DNA of 6,330 nucleotides from Betaproteobacteria bacterium (GTDB taxonomy: Bacteria; Pseudomonadota; Gammaproteobacteria; Burkholderiales; Casimicrobiaceae), in NCBI GenBank assembly GCA_005883655.1, contig VBDA01000450.1, positions 1 to 6,330 of the forward strand, written 5' to 3'. Each line of letters opens with the position of its first letter. Positions within the stretch are counted from its first letter, which is position 1. The position numbers were made by a program, and so were the translations under genes. Positions 1 through 5,801 of this stretch are shown one piece after another. Below the pieces are notes generated by a model. That model searched no databases. It was given only the letters and a program-made list of their open reading frames with translations, and was not told the origin of the DNA.

Positions 1-33
1 GAGGGCGAGTGGCTGGTAGCGGATGCCAAGTGA
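1..33 (+). CDS. dapF: C-terminal end of probable diaminopimelate epimerase (partial)
   Basis: The window opens inside a reading frame that gives ten residues, EGEWLVADAK, and a TGA stop at 31-33. The EGE motif close to the end resembles the C-terminus of DapF, where a strand reading roughly VFEGE follows the conserved TGPA motif. DapF converts LL- to meso-diaminopimelate for lysine and peptidoglycan synthesis in the cytoplasm. The best support is context: in many betaproteobacteria dapF lies directly upstream of a DUF484 gene and xerC, which is what follows here. Only ten residues are visible and no catalytic residue is in view, so the name rests on gene order and a short terminal match. Confidence 0.5.
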   Translation, partial: EGEWLVADAK

Positions 34-93
34 GCGGGTGTTACCTGAGGCAAATGAAATGAGCGACCGATGAACGCATTAGAGAAGGGAACC

Positions 94-747
94 ATGAACG
101 GGAATGACGTCGCCGATTATCTCCAGCAGCATCCCGAGTTCTTCGCGGAGTACGCCGACCTCCTGGCCGAAATTTATGTTCCGCACCCGCACGGCGGCCA
201 CGCGATCCCGATCGCGGAGCGTCAGATCGCTAGCTTGCGGGAGAAGAACGGCCAGCTCGAATCCAAACTGCGGGAATTGATACAGTTCGGCGGTGAGAAC
301 GATAGCATCAGCGAAAAGCTGCACCGCTCGACGCTGGCGCTCTTTTCCGCCTCGGACCTCGAAACGACCTTGGGCATCCTCTATCAAAGCCTCAAGGATG
401 ATTTCCAAATGCCGCATGTCGCTCTGCGCTTGTGGGGCAAGGTCCCGGAGCAGTCTTACCTGCCGGAGCTCGCGGCAACCAGCCAGGAGCTGCGCGATTA
501 TGCGGCCGCGCTCGACGGACCGTTTTGCGGAGCACAGGCGCCTTTCGAATCGCAGGATTGGTTTGACGGCGCGCCATCCTTGACGTCCTTTGCATTCCTG
601 CCGCTGCGCACGCATCGAACGTTTGGATTGCTCGCCCTCGGCGCGGATGATCCGGCACGGTTCTATGCCGGGATGGGAACGATGTACCTGACGCGGCTAT
701 CCGAAGTCGCAAGCGTTGCCACCGCCCGTTTTCTGCCGCAGGCCTAG
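94..747 (+). CDS. DUF484 family protein (GAF-like domain)
   Basis: Cytoplasmic protein of 217 residues with no established biochemical role. The N-terminus (DVADYLQQHPEFF, about residues 5-17) and the segment IPIAERQIASLRE (about 38-50) are the usual DUF484 landmarks. Residues 40-65 look like a short coiled coil, and residues 72-217 form the GAF-like part, with the family's C-terminal FGLLALG and RFYAGMGTMYL motifs. The ATG at 94 was chosen because AGAAGGGA (83-90) sits just before it and because family members begin with the DVADYL segment; an in-frame ATG at 70 would add eight residues but has no clear ribosome site. The gene lies between the probable dapF and xerC, 28 bp ahead of the chosen xerC start, so co-transcription is likely. 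Position next to a recombinase is conserved in proteobacteria, but a functional link is only inference. Confidence 0.9.
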   Translation: MNGNDVADYLQQHPEFFAEYADLLAEIYVPHPHGGHAIPIAERQIASLREKNGQLESKLRELIQFGGENDSISEKLHRSTLALFSASDLETTLGILYQSLKDDFQMPHVALRLWGKVPEQSYLPELAATSQELRDYAAALDGPFCGAQAPFESQDWFDGAPSLTSFAFLPLRTHRTFGLLALGADDPARFYAGMGTMYLTRLSEVASVATARFLPQA

Positions 748-775
748 CGTCGATGCGTCCTTCCTCAGGGCGCAG

Positions 776-1699
776 ATGAACGCTCCGGCGCGCGTGGACG
801 CGACGCTGCTCGACGACTATGAGCGCTATCTCGGGACGAGGCCGGCGCACACGCGCAACGCGTATCTGCGCGACGTCGCGACGCTCAAGACGCTCGCCGG
901 AGAAGCGCCGCTCGCCGGGCTTTCCCCTGCTGATCTGCGGCGCTTTCTCGCCACGCTGCACGGTCGCGGAATTTCGGGGAGGAGCCTTGCTCGAATGCTC
1001 TCCGGTTGGAGGGCATTTTTTCGTTTTGCGGTGGATCGCGACCGGTCATTCAAGGACGATCCTTGCGGGGGACTCAAGGCGCCAAAGGCGCAGCGCCGCC
1101 TTCCGTCCGCGCTTTCGCCCGACGAGGCGGTGCAACTGGTGGCAATCGAGGGCGACGACGCGCTTGTCCTGCGCGATCGGGCCTTGCTCGAGCTCGCGTA
1201 TTCGTCGGGACTGCGTGTCGCCGAGCTTTCGGGAATGAATCTTTCGATGCTCGATTTGGTTTCCGGAGAGGTGCGCGTCTGGGGCAAGGGATCGAAGGAG
1301 CGCATCGTTCCGGTCGGTGCCCCGGCGCGCGCTGCCTTGGAAGCGTGGATCGCAAGGCGCATTTCGCTCCCGGTTCGCGACGCGGAGGCGCTTTTCTTGA
1401 GCCGCACTGGCCGGCGTCTCGGGCCGCGCGCGATCCAGCAGCGTCTCGCGGCTTGGGCGGTCAAGCGTGGGTTGAGGCGCCACGTGCATCCGCACATGTT
1501 GCGCCACTCATTCGCGTCGCACTTGCTGCAATCCTCGGGAGACTTGCGCGCGGTGCAGGAATTGCTCGGACACGCGAGCATCGCCAGCACGCAGGTGTAC
1601 GCGCACCTCGACTTCCAACATCTGGCGAAGGTTTACGACGAGGCGCATCCTCGCGCCAAAAAAGGTCCGCTCGGCAAGGCGCCGAAAAGCGCCAAGTAG
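776..1699 (+). CDS. xerC: Site-specific tyrosine recombinase XerC
   Basis: Recombinase of 307 residues that, with XerD, acts at dif near the terminus to resolve chromosome dimers before division. Residues about 8-90 form the SAM-like N-terminal core-binding domain; 110-285 form the catalytic domain. The full catalytic set is visible: Arg147 (SGLRVAEL), Lys171 (GKGSKER), His240 and Arg243 (HPHMLRHSFASHLL), His266 (LGHASI) and nucleophile Tyr275 (TQVYAHLD). These positions agree almost exactly with E. coli XerC, so the protein should be active. The ATG at 776 is preceded by CAGGG (766-770) and gives the usual family length; a TTG at 716 would overlap the DUF484 gene and add an atypical 20-residue leader. 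XerC rather than XerD is chosen from the neighbouring DUF484 gene. It converges on the DinB-like gene, with 9 bp between the two stop codons. Confidence 0.95.
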   Translation: MNAPARVDATLLDDYERYLGTRPAHTRNAYLRDVATLKTLAGEAPLAGLSPADLRRFLATLHGRGISGRSLARMLSGWRAFFRFAVDRDRSFKDDPCGGLKAPKAQRRLPSALSPDEAVQLVAIEGDDALVLRDRALLELAYSSGLRVAELSGMNLSMLDLVSGEVRVWGKGSKERIVPVGAPARAALEAWIARRISLPVRDAEALFLSRTGRRLGPRAIQQRLAAWAVKRGLRRHVHPHMLRHSFASHLLQSSGDLRAVQELLGHASIASTQVYAHLDFQHLAKVYDEAHPRAKKGPLGKAPKSAK

Positions 1700-1708
1700 G
1701 CGCTCGGA

Positions 1709-2221
1709 TCAGTCGATAATCCGGACCATCCCCGGCAGCCATGGCAAGTCGGTAACGCCGGGATCGATGCCGGCCTGTTTCATCAGCGTCGTCAACTGCC
1801 CGCGGTGATGCGTCCCGTGGTTGAAAAGATGCACCGCGGCGACGGCCGCCGGCAGGCGCCGCAACTTGCCGTCGACCAAGCTCCGGTATTCGATCGTCGA
1901 TTCGAGCCATTCGGGCGTGACATTGCCAGCCCATTGCAACATCACTGCGTCCGTCTTCTGCCGCTCGCATCGCAAGTCATTGAAGTCCTGGAACATGTCG
2001 GTACCAAACGCCGGGTGATTGCAAGCGGGACCGACAAAGCGTCCGAGCCACATCCGGTCTCCCCAGAGCAAATGGTTCAGCGTGCCGTGAATCGATCCGA
2101 AAAATGCGCCACGATCGCGAGTGCGCTGCTCTTCCGACAATTGCGCGCACGCCGGATAAAGCCGCTCGTTCATCCAGGCGTTGTACCGGGCCATTAACTG
2201 GCAATATTCGCCGGAGATCAC
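1709..2221 (-). CDS. DinB/YfiT-like family protein (putative metalloenzyme)
   Basis: Small four-helix-bundle protein of 170 residues of the DinB superfamily, which includes putative metal-dependent hydrolases and thiol transferases. The metal triad is present: His50 in NHLLWGDRMW, and His135 plus His139 in FNHGTHHRGQL. The N-terminus (ISGEYCQLMARYNAWMNERLY) is typical of proteobacterial members. The frame stays open upstream to 2332, but the leading 37 residues are basic and unlike the family, and a possible -10 box lies inside that stretch, so the GTG at 2221 is preferred. No strong ribosome site precedes it, so the start is uncertain. The gene lies downstream of the amtB terminator and is probably transcribed separately. 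The substrate cannot be read from the sequence. Despite the name it is unrelated to the DNA polymerase IV gene dinB of E. coli. Confidence 0.87.
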   Translation of the reverse strand: MISGEYCQLMARYNAWMNERLYPACAQLSEEQRTRDRGAFFGSIHGTLNHLLWGDRMWLGRFVGPACNHPAFGTDMFQDFNDLRCERQKTDAVMLQWAGNVTPEWLESTIEYRSLVDGKLRRLPAAVAAVHLFNHGTHHRGQLTTLMKQAGIDPGVTDLPWLPGMVRIID

Positions 2222-2289
2222 TCGACAGGACCGGTAAGCGGCGCGGATGAAAGCTGGAGCACGATCATGGCGTGGGCACGTGTACAGCA

Positions 2290-2295
2290 ATTGTA
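2290..2295 (-). promoter_or_regulatory. Possible -10 element for the DinB-like gene
   Basis: The minus strand reads TACAAT here, about 70 bp before the preferred GTG start. No convincing -35 hexamer lies 16-18 bp upstream, where the sequence is GC-rich. It is offered only because it fits a short start for the gene downstream of the amtB terminator. Confidence 0.25.
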
Positions 2296-2337
2296 GCGGT
2301 CGCCGCAGCCGACGGGGCTTCGCGTCGGACAATCCAC

Positions 2338-2366
2338 AAAAAAACGGGGCGCTAGGAGGCGCCCCG
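2338..2366 (-). terminator. Rho-independent terminator of the porin-glnK-amtB operon
   Basis: On the minus strand, a perfect 8-bp GC-only stem CGGGGCGC / GCGCCCCG (2345-2352 and 2359-2366) closes a 6-nt loop and is followed at once by seven T residues (2338-2344). It lies about 40 bp beyond the amtB stop codon. It should end the nitrogen operon and isolate the DinB-like gene. On the plus strand the same hairpin is followed by only AAAA, so it is not expected to work in that direction. Confidence 0.92.
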
Positions 2367-2406
2367 AAAAGCCACTGAGGAGAAACTCGAGCGTAAGTCG
2401 CCTTGC

Positions 2407-3945
2407 CTACTCCACCCGCTCGCCGTGAAGACTTATGTCAAGACCCTCGCGCTCCTCTTCTTCGGAGACACGCAGACCGACGACCATGTCGATGACCTTG
2501 AGGATGATGTAACTGCCGACTCCCGTGTACACCAAGGTCGTGCAAACCGCGCCGAGCTGCACAAGAAAGTCGCCATCCGCGCCGCTGATGTCCTTGACAT
2601 TGAACACACCGGTCAGCAGAGCACCCACGATACCGCCGATGCAGTGCACGCCGAACGCGTCGAGCGAATCATCGTAGCCGAACGCCTTCTTGACGCTCGT
2701 TGCGGCGAAGAAGCACAGCACACCTGCGGCGATGCCGATCACGAATGCGCCAGTGACGCCGACGAAACCTGATAAGAAGCAGAGCACGCCCGCGGCGATG
2801 CCGATCACGAATGCGCCAGTAACGCCGACGAAACCCGACGCTGGCGTGATCGCGACCAGGCCGGCAACTGCACCTGAAGCGATCCCCAGCACCGAGGGCT
2901 TGCCTTTGACCATCCACTCCGTGAACATCCAGGCCAGTGCGGCAACGGCGGTAGCGAGTTGAGTCACGACCATAGCCATGCCGGCGCGGCCGTCGGCGGC
3001 AACCGCGGAACCCGCGTTGAAACCGAACCAACCCACCCACAACAGTGAGGCACCGATCAGAGTCAGCGTGAGGTTGTGCGGCGCCATCGCTTCCCTGCCA
3101 TAGCCGATCCGCTTGCCGAGCACTAGAGCGCAGACCAGGCCCGCAGTACCGGCGTTGATGTGCACGACCGTGCCGCCGGCGAAATCGAGCACACCTTTTG
3201 CCGCCCAATAACCGGACGGCTCCCACATCATGTGCGCGATAGGCGAATAGATAAGCAGCGACCACAATCCCATGAACCACAGCATCGCCGAAAATTTCAT
3301 CCGGTCGGCGAATGCGCCTGCGATCAGTGCGGGCGTGATGATCGCAAACGTCATCTGGAACGTCATATAGACGGATTCCGGGATCGTGAGCCCGAGGTGC
3401 GACACGCTGATCTTCCCCGCGTCCTTCTGGAACAACATGCCGTTGAGGAAGAGTCGATCGAGGCTGCCGATGAACGAGCCCCCGGGCATAAACGCGAGGC
3501 TGTAACCCGCGATCACCCAGAGTACCGTGACCAGACAAGTGATCGCGAAGCTCTGCATCAGCGTCGCGAGCACGTTCTTCTTGCGCACCATCCCACCGTA
3601 GAACAGCGCGAGCCCGGGAATCGTCATCAGCAACACGAGCGCGGTTGAGGTAAGCATCCATGCCGTGTCGCCGCTGCTGATCTTGTCGACACCAATCACT
3701 TGCGGTGTTGTCGGCGCAGGCGGCGCGGCCGCAGCGGCTGCATCCGCCTTGGGTGGCTCCGCCTTCGAATCCGCTGCCGGCGCTGCTGCGGGTGCCGGTG
3801 CAGGTGCGGCCGCAGGTGCAGGAGCGGGCGCCGTCGCGGCGGGCGCGGCAGCCTTGTCTTTGTCCTGCGCGACAACGGTGGTGGATACGCCGAGGGCGCC
3901 GATCAGGATGCCAAGCGCGGCGATCAACGCGAACAATTGCTTCAT
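2407..3945 (-). CDS. amtB: AmtB ammonium channel with a duplicated TM9 segment
   Basis: Inner-membrane ammonium channel of the Amt/MEP/Rh family, 512 residues. Residues 1-26 look like a signal peptide (basic start, hydrophobic run, VVA before Q27). Residues 31-80 are an Ala/Pro-rich low-complexity linker, and the channel core starts near residue 90. The twin pore histidines are present: His262 (GGTVVHINAG) and His434 (DAFGVHCIGG). The conserved FGFNAGSA motif (308-314) and the cytoplasmic tail GLRVSEEEEREGL (490-502) are intact. Oddity: residues 370-390 recur exactly as 392-412, repeating TM9, which makes the core one helix longer than the family's 11. The ATG at 3945 follows AAGGGGA, which overlaps the glnK stop codon; the frame is open further upstream but would run into glnK. 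The adjacent PII gene is the expected partner that blocks the channel in nitrogen excess. The family is certain; transport activity is uncertain because of the duplication. Confidence 0.95.
   Translation of the reverse strand: MKQLFALIAALGILIGALGVSTTVVAQDKDKAAAPAATAPAPAPAAAPAPAPAAAPAADSKAEPPKADAAAAAAPPAPTTPQVIGVDKISSGDTAWMLTSTALVLLMTIPGLALFYGGMVRKKNVLATLMQSFAITCLVTVLWVIAGYSLAFMPGGSFIGSLDRLFLNGMLFQKDAGKISVSHLGLTIPESVYMTFQMTFAIITPALIAGAFADRMKFSAMLWFMGLWSLLIYSPIAHMMWEPSGYWAAKGVLDFAGGTVVHINAGTAGLVCALVLGKRIGYGREAMAPHNLTLTLIGASLLWVGWFGFNAGSAVAADGRAGMAMVVTQLATAVAALAWMFTEWMVKGKPSVLGIASGAVAGLVAITPASGFVGVTGAFVIGIAAGVLCFLSGFVGVTGAFVIGIAAGVLCFFAATSVKKAFGYDDSLDAFGVHCIGGIVGALLTGVFNVKDISGADGDFLVQLGAVCTTLVYTGVGSYIILKVIDMVVGLRVSEEEEREGLDISLHGERVE
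2708..2839 (-). repeat. 66-bp in-frame tandem duplication inside amtB
   Basis: Two adjacent copies, 2708-2773 and 2774-2839, match at 60 of 66 bases. Five mismatches (2716/2782, 2722/2788, 2725/2791, 2755/2821, 2770/2836) all fall at third codon positions and are silent. The sixth (2773/2839) lies in the junction codon. Each copy encodes the same 21 residues, from SGFVGVTG to AAGVLCF, which correspond to TM9 of AmtB. The homology does not extend beyond either end. The codon joining the copies is TTA (Leu391). Confidence 0.97.
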
Positions 3946-3955
3946 GGGATTCCCC

Positions 3956-4294
3956 TTAGAGCGCATCGGCACCGGTCTCGCCGGTCCGGATGCGCACGAC
4001 TTGTTCAAGCTCGAAAACGAAGATTTTCCCGTCGCCGATCTTGCCGGTGTTCGCGGCCTTCTCGATCGCCTCGATGACGCGATCGAGCATGTCGGTCTTA
4101 ATCGCAGCTTCGATTTTCACTTTCGGAAGAAAGTCGACGACGTATTCCGCGCCACGGTATAGCTCGGTGTGGCCCTTCTGACGTCCGAAGCCCTTGACCT
4201 CGGTCACGGTGATGCCCTGCACGCCGATGGCGGAAAGGGCCTCCCTGACCTCGTCCAACTTGAACGGCTTGATGACTGCGGTTACCAATTTCAT
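3956..4294 (-). CDS. glnK: Nitrogen regulatory protein P-II (GlnK/GlnB family)
   Basis: Cytoplasmic trimeric PII signal protein of 112 residues, the standard length. It senses 2-oxoglutarate, ATP/ADP and, through uridylylation, glutamine. The start MKLVTAVIKPFKLDEVREAL is the family signature. The T-loop carries Tyr51 in ELYRGAEYVVDFLPK, the site uridylylated by GlnD. The B-loop region TGKIGDGKIFV (about 83-93) and the C-terminal RIRTGE motif are both present. The ATG at 4294 is preceded by GAGGGG (4301-4306) at good spacing. The gene lies 48 bp after the porin stop and only 10 bp before amtB, and the amtB ribosome site overlaps its stop, so coupled translation with amtB is likely. The glnK name rests on linkage to amtB; the sequence alone could also be called glnB. 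Confidence 0.95.
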   Translation of the reverse strand: MKLVTAVIKPFKLDEVREALSAIGVQGITVTEVKGFGRQKGHTELYRGAEYVVDFLPKVKIEAAIKTDMLDRVIEAIEKAANTGKIGDGKIFVFELEQVVRIRTGETGADAL

Positions 4295-4321
4295 TTTTCG
4301 CCCCTCGATGAGTGCGTGATC

Positions 4322-4342
4322 TCGCCGTCTCTGACGCGGCGA
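4322..4342 (-). other. Intercistronic hairpin between porin and glnK
   Basis: Directly after the porin stop codon lies an inverted repeat with 6-bp arms, TCGCCG (4322-4327) and CGGCGA (4337-4342), around a 9-nt loop. There is no T run, so it is not a normal terminator. It could stabilise the 3' end of the porin message or partly reduce read-through into glnK. The role is inference and the stem is short. Confidence 0.4.
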
Positions 4343-5143
4343 TCAGAACGTCTTCTGAATGAATACGGTTCCCGTCGACTTGCCGATATTGCGGCCCGCG
4401 ATGGTGTAGCCGGAGTCCTTGGCGTTGGTGTCGCTGTAGTACGCGCCAACGTTGTATCCGGCGACGAGCCATGTCACGCCGAGCTTCCAATCGGTGTAGT
4501 TCAGGAAGTCGCCGTTGTTAATCCCGTTGGTGCTTCCCTTGTATTCCTGTCGCCCGACGTGAGCGTTGAGCGTCCACACATCGTCGATCGGATAGTTCGC
4601 CGACAAATCGAGATACCAGCTGTTCTTGGAGTTCGGTACTGCAAAGGTATCGTCGACGCTATGCGAGTATTTCAGCGAGGCCCATTTCCACGAGCCCGCC
4701 ACGTAGAGCTCCGTCGTGTTCGGCTTGGTGGCTCCGGAAACATAGCTTCCCGGGTAGTAGTAATAGAGCACGCCAACGTCGATGCCCCAGTCGTCGTTGA
4801 ACGCGTACTTGTAGCCGCCGTACATGTCCCATTCCAAGCTGCATCCGTGATTGCAGATGCCCGAGTCGTGAAGCCAGCTGACATTCGAGCCCCAGGTGCC
4901 GAGATAGAAGCCACTGGCGTGAGCGAAGTCGAACCCACCCTGGAACGCGGGCTTTCGATCGGTCTGCGTCAGGCCGCGGAATATATATTGGCTGTAGATC
5001 CCGAAGTTGCCGGTGATCGTATAGGGCTCGGTGGGCTTCGCCGGCTCGGCGGCTGGCGCGGGGGTTTGTGCCTGAGTGATCGAGACGCTAGCGGCGGACA
5101 GAAGAACGAAGAGTGCGGTGAGTGCACGGATTTTGAAGCGCAT
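4343..5143 (-). CDS. TorF family putative porin (TIGR02001-type outer-membrane protein)
   Basis: Predicted outer-membrane beta-barrel of 266 residues. A signal peptide covers residues 1-25 (MRFKIRALTALFVLLSAASV start, ITQA before Q26), followed by a short Pro/Ala stretch. The mature part opens with the family signature GIYSQYIFRGLTQTDRKPAFQGGFD (split: GIYSQYIFRGLTQ at about 48-60, then KPAFQGGFD). It has many alternating aromatic strands, and the chain ends in Phe (FIQKTF), the usual signal for outer-membrane insertion. Cys97 and Cys101 (GICNHGC) may form a disulfide in an early loop. The ATG at 5143 follows AAGGGAG (5151-5157); an upstream in-frame start at 5206 would break the signal peptide and overlap the sigma-54 promoter. 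As first gene of the operon with glnK and amtB, it is probably induced by nitrogen limitation. The permeating solute is not known from sequence; a nitrogenous one is inferred from context. Confidence 0.9.
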   Translation of the reverse strand: MRFKIRALTALFVLLSAASVSITQAQTPAPAAEPAKPTEPYTITGNFGIYSQYIFRGLTQTDRKPAFQGGFDFAHASGFYLGTWGSNVSWLHDSGICNHGCSLEWDMYGGYKYAFNDDWGIDVGVLYYYYPGSYVSGATKPNTTELYVAGSWKWASLKYSHSVDDTFAVPNSKNSWYLDLSANYPIDDVWTLNAHVGRQEYKGSTNGINNGDFLNYTDWKLGVTWLVAGYNVGAYYSDTNAKDSGYTIAGRNIGKSTGTVFIQKTF

Positions 5144-5189
5144 GACAAACTCCCTTGGCTGATTGCGAAGAATCGTGCAAGTCCATGGC

Positions 5190-5205
5190 AGCACAAGCTG
5201 TGCCA
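5190..5205 (-). promoter_or_regulatory. Sigma-54 (RpoN) -24/-12 promoter for the porin-glnK-amtB operon
   Basis: The minus strand reads TGGCACAGCTTGTGCT. The -24 block TGGCAC is perfect, and the GC of the -12 block (GTGCT) lies at the required distance, matching TGGCAC-N5-TTGCA with one main deviation. The predicted start is near 5179, giving a leader of about 36 nt with a good ribosome site before the porin ATG. RpoN promoters need an enhancer-binding protein; the box at 5279-5295 fits NtrC. Confidence 0.85.
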
Positions 5206-5237
5206 AGCTGCAAATTCGTTAACTTTCAATAGATTGG

Positions 5238-5247
5238 ATCACGTGAT
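5238..5247. promoter_or_regulatory. Perfect palindrome between enhancer and promoter
   Basis: ATCACGTGAT is a perfect 10-bp palindrome in a locally AT-rich stretch, between the NtrC-like box and the sigma-54 promoter. This is where a DNA-bending protein or a second regulator would be expected. It does not match the IHF consensus well. Its role is unknown and it could be chance. Confidence 0.25.
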
Positions 5248-5278
5248 TGCGCTTTTCTATTGCGCTGCACCGTTGAAT

Positions 5279-5295
5279 CGCACTATAAAGGTGCG
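5279..5295. promoter_or_regulatory. NtrC (NRI) enhancer box
   Basis: The dyad CGCAC-N7-GTGCG matches the core of the NtrC site (TGCAC-N7-GTGCA), with correct 7-bp spacing and perfect 5-bp arms. Its centre, 5287, is 108 bp upstream of the start predicted from the sigma-54 promoter, a typical enhancer distance. A further GCAC half-site lies at 5267-5270. Phosphorylated NtrC bound here would activate the porin-glnK-amtB operon under nitrogen limitation. Confidence 0.75.
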
Positions 5296-5373
5296 CGGGT
5301 TGAAGCGCCTGTGCCTAAACGGGGCGAGCAACGGACCCGGCCCGCGCTGCGGCGCAACACGGCGCCGGATTTT

Positions 5374-5381
5374 GCTAGACT
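5374..5381 (+). promoter_or_regulatory. Possible -10 element for ubiK
   Basis: GCTAGACT, within TTTTGCTAGACT, resembles an extended -10 (TG, one base, then TAGACT) about 30 bp before the ubiK ATG. The region 17 bp upstream is GC-rich with no recognisable -35. It is the most promoter-like stretch ahead of ubiK but remains weakly supported. Confidence 0.3.
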
Positions 5382-5411
5382 CGGCGCGGGCAACGTCAAG
5401 GGACTCCAGTC

Positions 5412-5660
5412 ATGCTCGGTGAAAAGGTTTTTGACGACATTAGTGCGCGCGTGGCGGCGGCGATGGCCGCGAGCCCGGTCCACGATGTGGAGAAAAACGT
5501 GCGCACTCTGCTGCGTGGTGCGCTGGACAGGCTCGACCTGGTGAGCCGCGAGGAATTTGATATCCAGGTCGCGCTTCTCGCGCGCACCCGCGAGAAACTC
5601 GACGCGCTCGAGGAGCGGCTCGCGTCGCTCGAAGCCGGCGCCAAGACTGCGGCAAGGTGA
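5412..5660 (+). CDS. ubiK: UbiK family ubiquinone biosynthesis accessory factor
   Basis: Small cytoplasmic protein of 82 residues with the BMFP/YqiC domain. In E. coli UbiK assists aerobic ubiquinone synthesis by interacting with UbiJ. Residues 1-45 form amphipathic helices. The family motif LVSREEFDIQVALLARTREK (about 43-62) leads into the C-terminal coiled coil LDALEERLASLE (63-74), through which members trimerise. Length is normal for the family. The ATG at 5412 is preceded by AAGGGA (5398-5403). It is transcribed away from the nitrogen operon and followed, after a 383-bp gap, by yifB, a common order in betaproteobacteria. Arms CGGCGCCAA (5636-5644) and TTGGCGCCG (5661-5669) form a 9-bp inverted repeat around the stop codon with no T run, so it is a weak terminator candidate at best. 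Confidence 0.92.
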   Translation: MLGEKVFDDISARVAAAMAASPVHDVEKNVRTLLRGALDRLDLVSREEFDIQVALLARTREKLDALEERLASLEAGAKTAAR

Positions 5661-5801
5661 TTGGCGCCGACGCCGGCGATGGAACGTGTTTGATCGGCTT
5701 ATCGCGATGCGTGTTCCGTCATTGTCATCATCCGCGACAGGCCGACAAGTCCTGCTGATATTGTCATTGCTGACCGCGCCGAAGCTCGTCGGTCGCGCGC
5801 T

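Noticed and set aside
79..615. 178-codon minus-strand frame opposite the DUF484 gene
   Set aside because: Its translation is Arg/Gln-rich with no recognisable family, and the opposite strand carries clear DUF484 motifs.
2708..2839. CRISPR-like or satellite array
   Set aside because: There are only two directly adjoining copies, no spacers, and the copies code for a membrane helix in the amtB frame.
2669..3661. 330-codon minus-strand frame overlapping amtB in another frame
   Set aside because: It is highly Arg-rich, typical of a shifted frame of a GC-rich gene, while amtB in the other frame has pore histidines and membrane helices.
3765..3855. Short GC-rich repeats in the amtB 5' region as a regulatory array
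   Set aside because: They are explained by alternating Ala and Pro codons of the low-complexity linker in the amtB reading frame.
5191..5203. GCAC-N5-GTGC dyad as a second NtrC site
   Set aside because: The spacing is 5 bp instead of the 7 bp of NtrC sites, and it lies inside the sigma-54 promoter itself. The symmetry is a by-product of the -24/-12 sequence.
4169..5422. 417-codon plus-strand open frame opposite the porin and part of glnK
   Set aside because: It is antisense to the porin and part of glnK, both of which have family motifs, ribosome sites and a promoter. Its translation shows no recognisable family and it even runs through the control region into ubiK. It is a by-product of high GC content.
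5636..5669. Rho-independent terminator of ubiK
   Set aside because: The 9-bp inverted arms are real, but the loop is 16 nt, the left arm lies inside the coding region and no T run follows.
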